From the NCBI GenBank assembly GCA_947458545.1, contig CANGYH010000001.1:1426001-1490000 (forward strand): 64,000 bases of DNA, read 5' to 3'. This DNA is from Cytophagaceae bacterium. Its GTDB lineage: Bacteria; Bacteroidota; Bacteroidia; Cytophagales; Flexibacteraceae. How positions within the stretch are numbered: position 1 is the first letter of the stretch; every line of letters begins with the position of its first letter. A program made the translations under genes and the position numbers. Below the pieces are notes generated by a model. It was given only the letters and a program-made list of their open reading frames with translations. It did not search any database and was not told where the DNA came from. Shown here piece by piece: positions 51,417 through 60,044 of this stretch.

Positions 51417-52697
51417 ATGGGCGCTGTCTGGTATCCGTTCGATGTGTATGACGATGTACCCCGGCCTGCCCTGGTCCGGGCCGAGGGTAGTACACTCTAT
51501 GCCGAAGACGGCAAGTCTTACCTGGATGCCATCGGCAGTTGGTGGGTATGTCTGCACGGCCACAACCACCCGCGCCTGCTGGCCGCCCTGCAAGCCCAGG
51601 CCCAGCAAATGGACCAGGTCATCTACGCCGGCTTTACGCATGCCCCGGCAGAGCAGTTGGCCCAGTCTCTGGTTGATCTCTATCCGGGTGCCCATAAATG
51701 CTTCTATTCTGACGATGGCTCTACGGCCGTAGAAGTTGCCCTCAAGCTGGCGCTCCATGCCCAACAGCGTAGGGGCAGGCCCGATGCCAAACGCATCCTC
51801 ACGCTGGCCAACAGCTACCATGGCGATACCATCGGGGCCATGTCTGCCGCCGAGCAAGGCGTATTTACCCACCCTTACGCGCCCTACCTGTTTGCAGCCC
51901 AGCCCCTGCGGCTGCCCTACACCACAGACATTACCAGCCCTGCCACAGAGGCCGATGAAGCCGCCCTGGCAGAGGCCGAGGCGGCCTTTGCCACCGGCGC
52001 GTTTGCCGCCTTTATCTGCGAGCCCTTGGTGCAGGGAGCAGGCGGCATGCGCTTTTACCGCCGAGAGACCCTGCGCCGCCTCTGGGAGGCTGCCCGCCGC
52101 CACGGCGTGCTCATCATTGCAGACGAGGTGATGACGGGTTTTGGTCGTACAGGCCAACTCTTTGCCGCCGAACACCTGGGCCTGGCCCCAGACCTGGCCT
52201 GCCTCAGCAAGGGCCTGACGGGCGGCATGCTCCCGCTGGGAGTGACGCTGGCTTCGGCAGAAATATGGCAGTGGTTTGCATGTGCCCCCGTGCCAGACCG
52301 CTTTCTGCACGGCCACAGCTTTACGGCCAACCCCATCACCTGCGCGGTGGCCCTGGAGAGCCTCCGGCTTTTGCAAGAGCCTGCCGAACAGGCCCGCCGA
52401 CAGGCCCTCTACCAAAACCTGAAGGCCCTGGCTTGTCGCCTGGCAGGCCAGCCCGGCTTTAAACGGGTGCGGCACCTGGGCGGCATCCTAGCCCTGGAGC
52501 TGGAAGCGCCCGGCGTGCAAGGCTACCTGAACGCCATCGGCCCCAAAGCCTATGCCCTGGCCATGGCCGAAGGCGTGCTGATACGCCCGCTGGGCAATAC
52601 ACTCTACCTGCTGCCTCCTTATTGCTTTACGGAGGCTGAGCTCGCCCGCTGCGAGCAGGTGCTCCACCACATCCGCCAGACCCTAACGGAGGCCTAG
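51417..52697 (+). CDS. bioA: Adenosylmethionine-8-amino-7-oxononanoate aminotransferase BioA
   Basis: A 426-residue PLP-dependent class III aminotransferase making DAPA in biotin synthesis. It shows the BioA-specific VWYPF near the N-terminus, GSWWVCLHGHNHP, YSDDGSTAVEVALK, SYHGDTIGAMS, FICEPLVQGAGGM and the PLP lysine K265 in CLSKGLTGG, followed by GHSFTANPITCAVA. No other bio genes are adjacent. Its stop shares CTAG with the convergent rfbC-like gene. Confidence 0.94.
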   Translation: MGAVWYPFDVYDDVPRPALVRAEGSTLYAEDGKSYLDAIGSWWVCLHGHNHPRLLAALQAQAQQMDQVIYAGFTHAPAEQLAQSLVDLYPGAHKCFYSDDGSTAVEVALKLALHAQQRRGRPDAKRILTLANSYHGDTIGAMSAAEQGVFTHPYAPYLFAAQPLRLPYTTDITSPATEADEAALAEAEAAFATGAFAAFICEPLVQGAGGMRFYRRETLRRLWEAARRHGVLIIADEVMTGFGRTGQLFAAEHLGLAPDLACLSKGLTGGMLPLGVTLASAEIWQWFACAPVPDRFLHGHSFTANPITCAVALESLRLLQEPAEQARRQALYQNLKALACRLAGQPGFKRVRHLGGILALELEAPGVQGYLNAIGPKAYALAMAEGVLIRPLGNTLYLLPPYCFTEAELARCEQVLHHIRQTLTEA

Positions 52698-53248
52698 CCG
52701 AGGGCGATACCGGCAAAGTCAGCCTCCAGCAGGGGGTACACCTGGTCCTTGTCGCTCATCACGGTTGGGGCCAGCGGCCAGGCAATGCCCAGGCGCGGAT
52801 CGTTGTAGCTGATGCCGCCCTCGGCCCCCGGCGCATACTGGGCCGAGTGCATGTAGGCCAGTTGTGTATCGTCTGCCAGCGTGATGAACCCATGCGCAAA
52901 CCCGGCCGGCACATAGATACCCCGCTTGTTGTCGGCAGACAGCTCCAGCCCCACGTGCTGCAAAAACGTAGGCGACCCTTGACGGATGTCCACAATTACA
53001 TCATACACGGCCCCAGCTATGCAGCGGATGTACTTGACCTCGGCATGGGGCGGGTGCTGGTAATGCATACCACGCAAAGTGCCGCGGCGCAGGTTCCAGC
53101 TTTGGTTGGCCTGCACAAACTCGGACACCAGGCCTTGGGCGGCAAATTCGTCTTGGCAGAAGGTGCGGGCAAAGGCACCGCGTTCGTCGGCACGGGGCTC
53201 AAGGTCTATGGCATAGGCCCCGGCCAGGGGCAACGGAGTAAAGCGCAT
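52694..53248 (-). CDS. RmlC-family sugar-nucleotide epimerase (second copy)
   Basis: A 184-residue cupin enzyme of the dTDP-4-dehydrorhamnose 3,5-epimerase family: PRADERGAFARTFCQDEF, NQSWNLRRGTLRGMHYQ with the catalytic His, GAVYDVIVDIRQGSP and VPAGFAHGFITLADDTQLAYMHS. It is clearly different from the gene at 9629-10177 and closer to the family branch with Asn-Gln-Ser before the RGMHYQ stretch, so it may act on another sugar. A flippase gene is divergent from it. ATG 53248 is chosen. Confidence 0.85.
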   Translation of the reverse strand: MRFTPLPLAGAYAIDLEPRADERGAFARTFCQDEFAAQGLVSEFVQANQSWNLRRGTLRGMHYQHPPHAEVKYIRCIAGAVYDVIVDIRQGSPTFLQHVGLELSADNKRGIYVPAGFAHGFITLADDTQLAYMHSAQYAPGAEGGISYNDPRLGIAWPLAPTVMSDKDQVYPLLEADFAGIALG

Positions 53249-53371
53249 CGGGTACGAAAGTAGCAACGGGGCGCGGGCTCTAGGGCAAGGTCAAATAATT
53301 TGGCAGAGCCCCACCCCGTTCTACCGCCAAGCCCGACCTTTGCACCCCCTGCCCCCGCGGCAGGCGCGCGC

Positions 53372-54670
53372 ATGCGGCAAATCTTTAGCGACAAACTCTT
53401 GGGCCCTGGCATGGTGGGGGCAGCCTTCAAGGTAGCCGGGGTGGGCCTGTCGTTCCTGTTCATGAAAGCCGTCACCCACATCAGCGGGGCCGAGGGTTGG
53501 GGGCTTTATTCCATCTGCGCCACGGTGGCCTTGCTGGGCGTAAGCGCCGCCCGCCTGGGGGTAGATACCGTCTTGGTAAAGCAGATTGGGCAGGCCCGGG
53601 CGCTGGGGCAGTACCACCGCCTGGGCCGGGCCCTGCGCCAAAGCACCTGGGCCGTGCTGGGCGTCAGCCTCGGGCTGGCCATTGCGCTCTGGCTGGCTGC
53701 CCCGTTGCTGAGCCAGCTCTTTGGCAAGCCGCAGTTGCGTTACTACCTACCCATCGTAGCCCTGTGGATACCCCCCTGGGCCCTGCTGTTTCTGTTTACA
53801 GAAGGTCTGCGTGGTTTTGGCAGGGCGGCGGCCTTCCAGTTTTTGCAGACGGGCATGCCCTTTTTGCTGAGCATGGTGCTGCTGGCTCCGGTTCTGCTAG
53901 GCTACCTACCTGCCTTCACGGCAGACGTCCCGCTGATAACCTACGGCCTGGGGCTGAGCGCCAGTTGTCTGGTGGCGTTTTTGGTGCTGCGTCGGGCTTT
54001 TCACCAGGCATATGGAGATTCGACACGGGCCAGGCACTCCTTCAGGGCTATGCGGCAGACGGCGCTGCCCATTCTCTCTACTTATCTATTGGCCGTTGGC
54101 CTGGGCCAGGCAGACGTGCTGCTGCTGGGCTACCTGCGCCCCTCGGCCGAAGCCGGCCTCTACGCCACGGCCCTGCGCCTTAGCTACCTGACCTTGCTGC
54201 CCGTGCAGGCCCTGGGCGGCATGGCCGCCGCCAACCTGGCCGGCCTGCACGCCACCGGCCGCGGCCGCGAGCTGGCCTACACCTTACGCCGCACGGGCCG
54301 CCTGGTGCGCCTGGGCACGCTGCCGCTCTGGGCCGGGCTCTGCCTGGCCAGTCCGCTGGCCATGGGGTTCTTCGGCGGCCAGTTCGTGGCGGCTTGGCCG
54401 GTGCTTGTTTGGCTGGCCACCAACCAGTTCTTCAACGCCCTTTGCGGCCCCATAGACGTGCTGCTGCAGATGACAGGCCAAGAGCGCTACTACCGCAACA
54501 TCATCGGCCTGGCGCTGGGCGTCAATCTGGTGGCTAATGTGGTGTTTATCCCTTGGCTGGGCCTCTATGGCGCGGCACTGGCCCAAACCCTGGGCATGGT
54601 CTGCTGGAACGTGGCCGGCCTCATCCGCATCCATCGGGCCTACGGCGTCTGGCTGCTGCGGGTGTGGTAG
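53372..54670 (+). CDS. Polysaccharide flippase (MOP/Wzx-like)
   Basis: A 432-residue protein with about twelve to fourteen membrane helices and the oligosaccharide flippase pattern (KVAGVGLSFLFMKAVTHISGAEGWGLYSICATVALLGVSAARLGVDTVLVKQI). It would carry undecaprenyl-linked glycan units across the inner membrane. The start is ATG 53372; upstream codons encode Pro-rich sequence and include a GACCTTTG box (53335-53342). It is next to the second rfbC-like gene but without a glycan gene cluster. Confidence 0.87.
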   Translation: MRQIFSDKLLGPGMVGAAFKVAGVGLSFLFMKAVTHISGAEGWGLYSICATVALLGVSAARLGVDTVLVKQIGQARALGQYHRLGRALRQSTWAVLGVSLGLAIALWLAAPLLSQLFGKPQLRYYLPIVALWIPPWALLFLFTEGLRGFGRAAAFQFLQTGMPFLLSMVLLAPVLLGYLPAFTADVPLITYGLGLSASCLVAFLVLRRAFHQAYGDSTRARHSFRAMRQTALPILSTYLLAVGLGQADVLLLGYLRPSAEAGLYATALRLSYLTLLPVQALGGMAAANLAGLHATGRGRELAYTLRRTGRLVRLGTLPLWAGLCLASPLAMGFFGGQFVAAWPVLVWLATNQFFNALCGPIDVLLQMTGQERYYRNIIGLALGVNLVANVVFIPWLGLYGAALAQTLGMVCWNVAGLIRIHRAYGVWLLRVW

Positions 54671-54675
54671 GCGCG

Positions 54676-56259
54676 TTACTCTACCACGCAGCGGATTACC
54701 TGTACGCCTTGGGCAGATTGCACCTGCACCAGATACAGCCCTGGCCGGTGAGGCGTGGGGATGCCTGCCTTGGCAAGGGAAATGCGGCGGCCCTGCGCCG
54801 GTTTTACCACGGCCTGGCCCAGCAGCTGCCCCTGGCCACTCACCAGGCGTACCGTGATGGTATCTGCCACGGCTTTTTGGGTAGATATTACCAATCCTTC
54901 GCGGGCGCTGGCAGGGGTGGGGTTCTGCAGCAGCGTCCAACGCACACCACCCGGAGCAGGCTCCGTGGGGGCCGTGGTAGTATCGTAGAGATAATGCACC
55001 CGAGAGAAGGGCACCAGGTTGGTTACGGCACTACCCTTAAATAAGGCTTCCGACTCCAAAAGCCCATCTAGATACCGCAGCCACAAGCGCGAAACGCGCA
55101 CAAGGCGGAAGGCGGCACCCACTGTATCGCGCTTATATACATCCACGGACAGTTCCTTACCATCAGGAAGCAACTTAGAAACCACGTATTGGCCTGTATC
55201 TAAGCCAGGTGCCCCGTCAACATACCTGTCTATGTAATATGCCCTTAATACAGAATCAGCCGGGTTGTATCGAGCGGCATATATGGAGGTAGTATCCCAC
55301 CTAGTACCTGACCATTGCTCAAAAAGGGAAAATTCATGGTGCGGCGGAAGCCCGGCCCGATCAATGAATCTGCGATAAAGCTGCCACTGCCCACCCTCTA
55401 GATATTCTTGCACATAACCCGTCGTGGAGTCAGTACCTCCGGCATCCCTATCATATGTGGTCCGGCTAGCGAGCTCAAATATACCTGAATGTGAATGGTG
55501 GTTATAATTATACAAGGTGTCATACATAAACTCTGCATCCGTATAGCCAAGGGTAACCTTCATCAAGGGTTCGAAGCTTCCTGGCGTAGTGCTTCCGGCC
55601 GAAAAGTCAATGCGCTCAACCAAATATTCAACAGGCCGGCCCAAAGCATCACATTCCACAAGAGTGCGCAGCCCACCCGACAGATTACCGGAGGTATCAA
55701 ATCCCGCCTGGAAAAAAGTCAGGTTCCTCCCAGGCCGCATCAAGCCCGGATATAGCATTGCAGGGCCACGGTCTATCATAAAAGTAACCCACTGGCCGTT
55801 GACGGATTGCTCTGCGGTGGAGAGCGTATCCACCAAGGTATCTCCCCCGCCAGGGATGGATATGCGTGTGGTGTATATCCGCTCTCGGAGCACCGTATCT
55901 AAGTTGGGATAGCGCAGCCAGAGGGCCTCTTTATAGCGGGGGTAAAACCGCGGGTCATAGGTATAAACCGTGTAGATAGAGTCCGCACTCCAGCCGCCAA
56001 GGGACGTGAAGTAATACGCCGTGCGCGAAGCGAACGGCAGCGGGGCCGTGGCTGTGCGGGCAGCGGGCCTAGCCGCAAGGCCTGGCCGGGTTGGCCTGGG
56101 CGTCCTGGCAGGCCATGTGGAGTTGCTCCTCTGTTGAATCGAGGCCAGCAGAAGTTCCAGCGGCGACTGTATCGCCATCGGGTTGGAGCGTTGTTGGGCA
56201 AAGGCTGGGTCTGTGGCGCACAGCCCGAAAGCCGCCACCATCCATAGAAATCGAAGCAT
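54676..56259 (-). CDS. Secreted protein of unknown function with probable T9SS C-terminal domain
   Basis: A 527-residue protein. Signal peptide MLRFLWMVAAFGLCATDPAFAQ, a Pro/Arg/Ala-rich stretch to about residue 75, then a beta-rich region with many Tyr/Asp/Thr residues in the style of YD-type extracellular proteins. The last 80 residues (LLQNPTPASAREGLVISTQKA..., ending PGLYLVQVQSAQGVQVIRCVVE) resemble the T9SS type A sorting domain. The central part is less GC-rich than its neighbours. No enzymatic motif is seen. It converges with the flippase, 5 nt apart. Confidence 0.72.
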   Translation of the reverse strand: MLRFLWMVAAFGLCATDPAFAQQRSNPMAIQSPLELLLASIQQRSNSTWPARTPRPTRPGLAARPAARTATAPLPFASRTAYYFTSLGGWSADSIYTVYTYDPRFYPRYKEALWLRYPNLDTVLRERIYTTRISIPGGGDTLVDTLSTAEQSVNGQWVTFMIDRGPAMLYPGLMRPGRNLTFFQAGFDTSGNLSGGLRTLVECDALGRPVEYLVERIDFSAGSTTPGSFEPLMKVTLGYTDAEFMYDTLYNYNHHSHSGIFELASRTTYDRDAGGTDSTTGYVQEYLEGGQWQLYRRFIDRAGLPPHHEFSLFEQWSGTRWDTTSIYAARYNPADSVLRAYYIDRYVDGAPGLDTGQYVVSKLLPDGKELSVDVYKRDTVGAAFRLVRVSRLWLRYLDGLLESEALFKGSAVTNLVPFSRVHYLYDTTTAPTEPAPGGVRWTLLQNPTPASAREGLVISTQKAVADTITVRLVSGQGQLLGQAVVKPAQGRRISLAKAGIPTPHRPGLYLVQVQSAQGVQVIRCVVE

Positions 56260-56328
56260 AAGAATAAAAAGCGGTTAGAGGCGAAGATATAGCAGAGATC
56301 CTCGTTATACCAAGCCACCGCGGGCCCC

Positions 56329-56336
56329 CAACTTTG
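56329..56336 (+). promoter_or_regulatory. -7-like box CAACTTTG before the GNAT-like gene
   Basis: One mismatch to TAnnTTTG; it ends 4 nt before the ATG at 56341. Confidence 0.4.
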
Positions 56337-56340
56337 CCCC

Positions 56341-57513
56341 ATGACGATGCGCCTGGTAGATGTAGATACCCACACCCTGGCCCAAGCCTGGATCCGCATG
56401 CCCGTGCCGCTCTATCGGCACGATGCGGCCTACATCCAACCGCTGGACGCCGACATCCGCGCCGTGTTTGACCCTGCCAAAAACGAGCGCCTGCGCCACG
56501 GGGCCGCCCGCCGTTGGCTGCTGCAAGACGGGGCAGGGGCCTACATCGGCCGCATCGCCGCCTTCTACGAGCAAGAGCGCCTGGCCGACCGCCCGCTGGC
56601 CGTAGGGGGCATGGGCTTCTTTGAATGTATAGACGATGTGGCTGCGGCCCGCCTACTATTGCAAGCGGCCGAGGCCTGGCTGCAAGCCGCCGGTATCAAC
56701 GCCATAGACGGCCCGGTCAACTTCGGCGCGCGCGACCGATGGTGGGGCTGCCTGGCCGAGGGCTTCCACCCACCGCTGTATGGGGCGGCCTACAACCTGC
56801 CCTACTACCCCGCCCTGCTGGAGGCTTGCGGCTATCAGCTCTATTTTAGGCAGTTCACCTACAACCGACCCATCTTCAAGCCGCTGCATCCCATCATCCA
56901 CGCCAAAGCCGAGCGGTTGTATGCCGACCCCGCCTACAGCTTCCGCCATCTGGAGCGCAGCGAGATTGACGCCTACGCCGAGTACTTCCGCATCTGCTAC
57001 AACCGGGCCTGGGGCAAGCACGCAGGCGTCCATGAGATGACCCCGGCCCAGGCCCGCGAGATCGTCCGGGAGCTTAAACCCATCATGGACCCGCGCCTGC
57101 TTTGGTTTGGCTTTTACCATAACGAGCCCATAGCCTTCTTTATCATGCTGCCAGAGCTCAACCAGCTCTTCAAGCACTTTGCAGGCAAGCTCCACCTGTG
57201 GGACAAGCTGCGCTTTTTGTATATGCTGCGCATTAGGCCGGTCAATGTGTCTTTCGGCGTGGTGTATGGCGTAGTGCCAGAGCACCAGGGCAAAGGGGTA
57301 GAGGCAGGCCTGGTGGTGGCCGCGGCCAAAGTGGTGCAAACGCCCGGCGCCACCCCCTACCAGCGCCTGGAGATGAACTGGATCGGCGACTTCAACCCCA
57401 AAATGGTGAAGCTGGCCGAGATGATGGGCGGCGAGCTCTACAAGACCCACCACACCTACCGCAAGATCCTGGACCCAGCCATCCCCTTCGAGCGCTGCCC
57501 CGTGATTAGGTAA
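56341..57513 (+). CDS. Conserved GNAT-like protein (YghO-type), uncharacterised
   Basis: A 390-residue protein whose second half has a GNAT-like stretch (VSFGVVYGVVPEHQGKGVEAGLVVAAAKVV, then RLEMNWIGDFNPKMVKLAEMMGGELYKTHHTYRK). DGPVNFGARDRWWGCLAEGF and YNLPYYPALLEACGY in the first half are characteristic of a conserved two-domain family related to E. coli YghO. The substrate is unknown. The start is ATG 56341 or the third codon. Confidence 0.7.
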   Translation: MTMRLVDVDTHTLAQAWIRMPVPLYRHDAAYIQPLDADIRAVFDPAKNERLRHGAARRWLLQDGAGAYIGRIAAFYEQERLADRPLAVGGMGFFECIDDVAAARLLLQAAEAWLQAAGINAIDGPVNFGARDRWWGCLAEGFHPPLYGAAYNLPYYPALLEACGYQLYFRQFTYNRPIFKPLHPIIHAKAERLYADPAYSFRHLERSEIDAYAEYFRICYNRAWGKHAGVHEMTPAQAREIVRELKPIMDPRLLWFGFYHNEPIAFFIMLPELNQLFKHFAGKLHLWDKLRFLYMLRIRPVNVSFGVVYGVVPEHQGKGVEAGLVVAAAKVVQTPGATPYQRLEMNWIGDFNPKMVKLAEMMGGELYKTHHTYRKILDPAIPFERCPVIR

Positions 57514-57524
57514 GGGTTGCTTAC

Positions 57525-57587
57525 GCTACGGTTGAGCCTGCGGCTGCTACGGTTCGTCGCCCAGCGGCTACGGTTGGGCGGGTAGGT
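57525..57587 (+). repeat. Three imperfect 21-bp tandem repeats
   Basis: GCTACGGTT occurs at 57525, 57546 and 57567, exactly 21 nt apart, with diverged GC-rich remainders. It lies 12 nt after the GNAT-like gene and before the TonB receptor. The repeats also allow a CGCCCA...TGGGCG hairpin. Confidence 0.7.
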
Positions 57588-57657
57588 GTTTCGGGCGTGG
57601 GTGGCTTGCAGGCAGTTTTGTTGGGCATAGCGCTCAAACGCCATCAACCTAAAACCG

Positions 57658-60021
57658 ATGAAATACCTTTTTACCTTTTTACTGGTGTGCCTGCCCGCTT
57701 GGGCATGGGCTCAAAACCAGGCCATCCAGGGCAGGATTACAGACGCCGTAACCCGGCAACCCTTGCCGGGGGCCTACGTCGCCATCCTGGCGCTGAAAGA
57801 CAATCAATGGGCGCCCACCGGCCAAGGCACCGTGTCTGACGAGAGCGGTTACTACCGCCTGAGGGGCGTGCCCGCCGGGCGGGTCTCGCTGCGCTACGGC
57901 ATGGTGGGTTACTTACCCACCAACGTGCTCAATACGCTGCTGATGAGCGGCAAAGAGCTCGTGCTCAACGTACCGTTGCAAGAGCAGGTCGTACAGTCGG
58001 GCGAGGTGGTGATCCAAGCCAACCAAGGTGCCCAGAAACAATTGGCCTCCAACGAGTATGCCTTCCTCTCTGCCCGGGGCTTCGATGTGGAAGAGACGCG
58101 CCGCTACGCCGGCAGCCGCCAAGACCCCAGCCGCATGGCCTCCAATTACGCCGGTGTCTCGGGCCAAAACGATGGCCGCAACGACATCGTCATCCGCGGC
58201 AACTCGCCTACGGGCCTGCTCTGGAGGCTGGAAGGGGCCGACATCTTCAACCCCAGCCATTTCGGGGCCCTGGGTGCCACGGGCGGCCCCGTATCCATGC
58301 TCAACAACAACGTGCTTGACAAGTCAGACTTCCTCACCGGCGCCTTCCCGGCCGAGTACGGCAATGCCCTGGCAGGCGTGTTCGACCTGCAGATGCGGGC
58401 AGGCAATGCCGAAAAGCGCGAGTACCTGGGCCAGGTAGGCTTCAACGGCTTCGAGCTTGGGGCCGAGGGGCCCTTCAGAAAGGGAAGCCGCGCCAGCTAC
58501 CTGGTCAATGCGCGGTACTCTACCCTGGCGGCCGTGCAGCGCCTGGGGCTCAACGTCGGCACGGGTACTGCCGTACCTTATTACCAAGACCTAAGCTTCA
58601 AGCTACACTTCCCCACGGCCAAGGCGGGTACGTTCAGCCTCTTTGGCGTGGGTGGCACCAGCCGCATCACCTTCTTGGGCAGCCAGCAAGACAGCACCAA
58701 CCTCTACAGCAACTACTACCAAGACCTGCGCTACCGCACCAGCGCCGGGGTGGCAGGCCTGCAGCATACCTACAACTTTGGCAAAAACACCTGGGGGCAG
58801 GCAGTACTGTCGTCTAGCGTGGGCACCGTCCGTAGCGACGTAGATTCGCTGGTGCCCGAGCGCCCCAGCCTGCCCACCTACCGAGACCGCAGCGGCAACC
58901 AGAAGCAGAGCTTCCGCTACACGCTGGGCCACCGCCTTAGTACCCGGCTGAGCCTGAAAGGCGGCGTGTTTGTAGACTACTACACCTTGACGATGCAAGA
59001 CTCTGTCCGGATGTCGGCAGGCAACTTTCGCGAGCTTAAAGACGTGGCCGGCAACGCCTGGCTGCTGCAAAGCTTCGCCCAAGGGCTTTACCGGATCACC
59101 GACCAGTTCTCGGCCACGCTGGGCCTGCACAGTCAGCGCTTCAGCCTCGGGCGGCAGACGGTGGTAGAACCCCGGGCCGGGCTCAGTTATGGCGTGGGCA
59201 AGTCGGTGTTCTCGGTAGCAGGCGGACTGCACAGCCAGATTCAGCCCCTGGCGGCCTACTACGTGCAGACCCCCACACCCCAGGGCTACGTCTTGACCAA
59301 CACCAACCTGAAACCCACCCGTGCCCTGCACCTGGTCGTCGGGGCCAGCCGGGCCCTCAACGCCCACACCCGCCTCAAGGCCGAGGCCTACGTGCAGCGC
59401 CTATACAATGCCCCCGTAGAGCGCCGGGCCAGCGACTATTCCATGCTCAACGAGGGGGCCAACTTCAACTATCCCAACCAGGATAGCCTGGTCAACCGGG
59501 GCCTGGGCCTCAACCGCGGGGTAGAGCTTACCCTGGAGCGCACCTTTACGGCAGGGTACTACTTCCTGGCCACGACGTCGCTGTTCGACAGCCGCTACCA
59601 GGGCTCGGATGGGGTGTGGCGCAACACGGCCTTCAACGGGCGCTACATAGCCAACCTGCTTGCCGGTAAGGAGTGGAAGGCGGGCCCCAAGAGCGTCTTC
59701 GCCCTCGACATCAAGGTTACCGGTGCTGGCGGCCGCCGGTTCTCGCCGGTAGATGTGGAAGCCAGCCGGGCCCAGGGGCAAATGGTGCTGGAGCAAGGGG
59801 CGGCCTTCAGCCAGCAACTGGCCGACTACTTCCGCGCCGACGTGAAGGTAACCTACCGCCTCAACGGCAAACGCGCCACCCAAGAGTTCTTTGTTGACGT
59901 GCAGAACGTGACCAACCGCCAGAACCCCTTCACCCAAACCTGGGACACCCGCCGCGGCCGCCTGGTAACCACCAACCAGCTGGGCCTGTTCCCCAACGTA
60001 AATTACCGCATCAACTTCTAA
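57658..60021 (+). CDS. TonB-dependent receptor with carboxypeptidase-like regulatory domain
   Basis: A 787-residue outer-membrane receptor. Signal peptide MKYLFTFLLVCLPAWAWAQ, a CarboxypepD_reg-like domain (about 23-105, IQGRITDAVTRQPLPGAYVAIL), a plug domain (about 118-235, with NDIVIRGNSPTGLLWRLEGADIFNPSHFG) and a 22-strand-type barrel ending in FPNVNYRINF. It would import a ligand bound outside with TonB energy. It has no SusD partner and is followed, after 23 nt, by LytS-type and LytTR genes, which suggests signalling linked to the receptor. Confidence 0.9.
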   Translation: MKYLFTFLLVCLPAWAWAQNQAIQGRITDAVTRQPLPGAYVAILALKDNQWAPTGQGTVSDESGYYRLRGVPAGRVSLRYGMVGYLPTNVLNTLLMSGKELVLNVPLQEQVVQSGEVVIQANQGAQKQLASNEYAFLSARGFDVEETRRYAGSRQDPSRMASNYAGVSGQNDGRNDIVIRGNSPTGLLWRLEGADIFNPSHFGALGATGGPVSMLNNNVLDKSDFLTGAFPAEYGNALAGVFDLQMRAGNAEKREYLGQVGFNGFELGAEGPFRKGSRASYLVNARYSTLAAVQRLGLNVGTGTAVPYYQDLSFKLHFPTAKAGTFSLFGVGGTSRITFLGSQQDSTNLYSNYYQDLRYRTSAGVAGLQHTYNFGKNTWGQAVLSSSVGTVRSDVDSLVPERPSLPTYRDRSGNQKQSFRYTLGHRLSTRLSLKGGVFVDYYTLTMQDSVRMSAGNFRELKDVAGNAWLLQSFAQGLYRITDQFSATLGLHSQRFSLGRQTVVEPRAGLSYGVGKSVFSVAGGLHSQIQPLAAYYVQTPTPQGYVLTNTNLKPTRALHLVVGASRALNAHTRLKAEAYVQRLYNAPVERRASDYSMLNEGANFNYPNQDSLVNRGLGLNRGVELTLERTFTAGYYFLATTSLFDSRYQGSDGVWRNTAFNGRYIANLLAGKEWKAGPKSVFALDIKVTGAGGRRFSPVDVEASRAQGQMVLEQGAAFSQQLADYFRADVKVTYRLNGKRATQEFFVDVQNVTNRQNPFTQTWDTRRGRLVTTNQLGLFPNVNYRINF

Positions 60022-60044
60022 GCCTACGCCCAGCACCCATCGTC

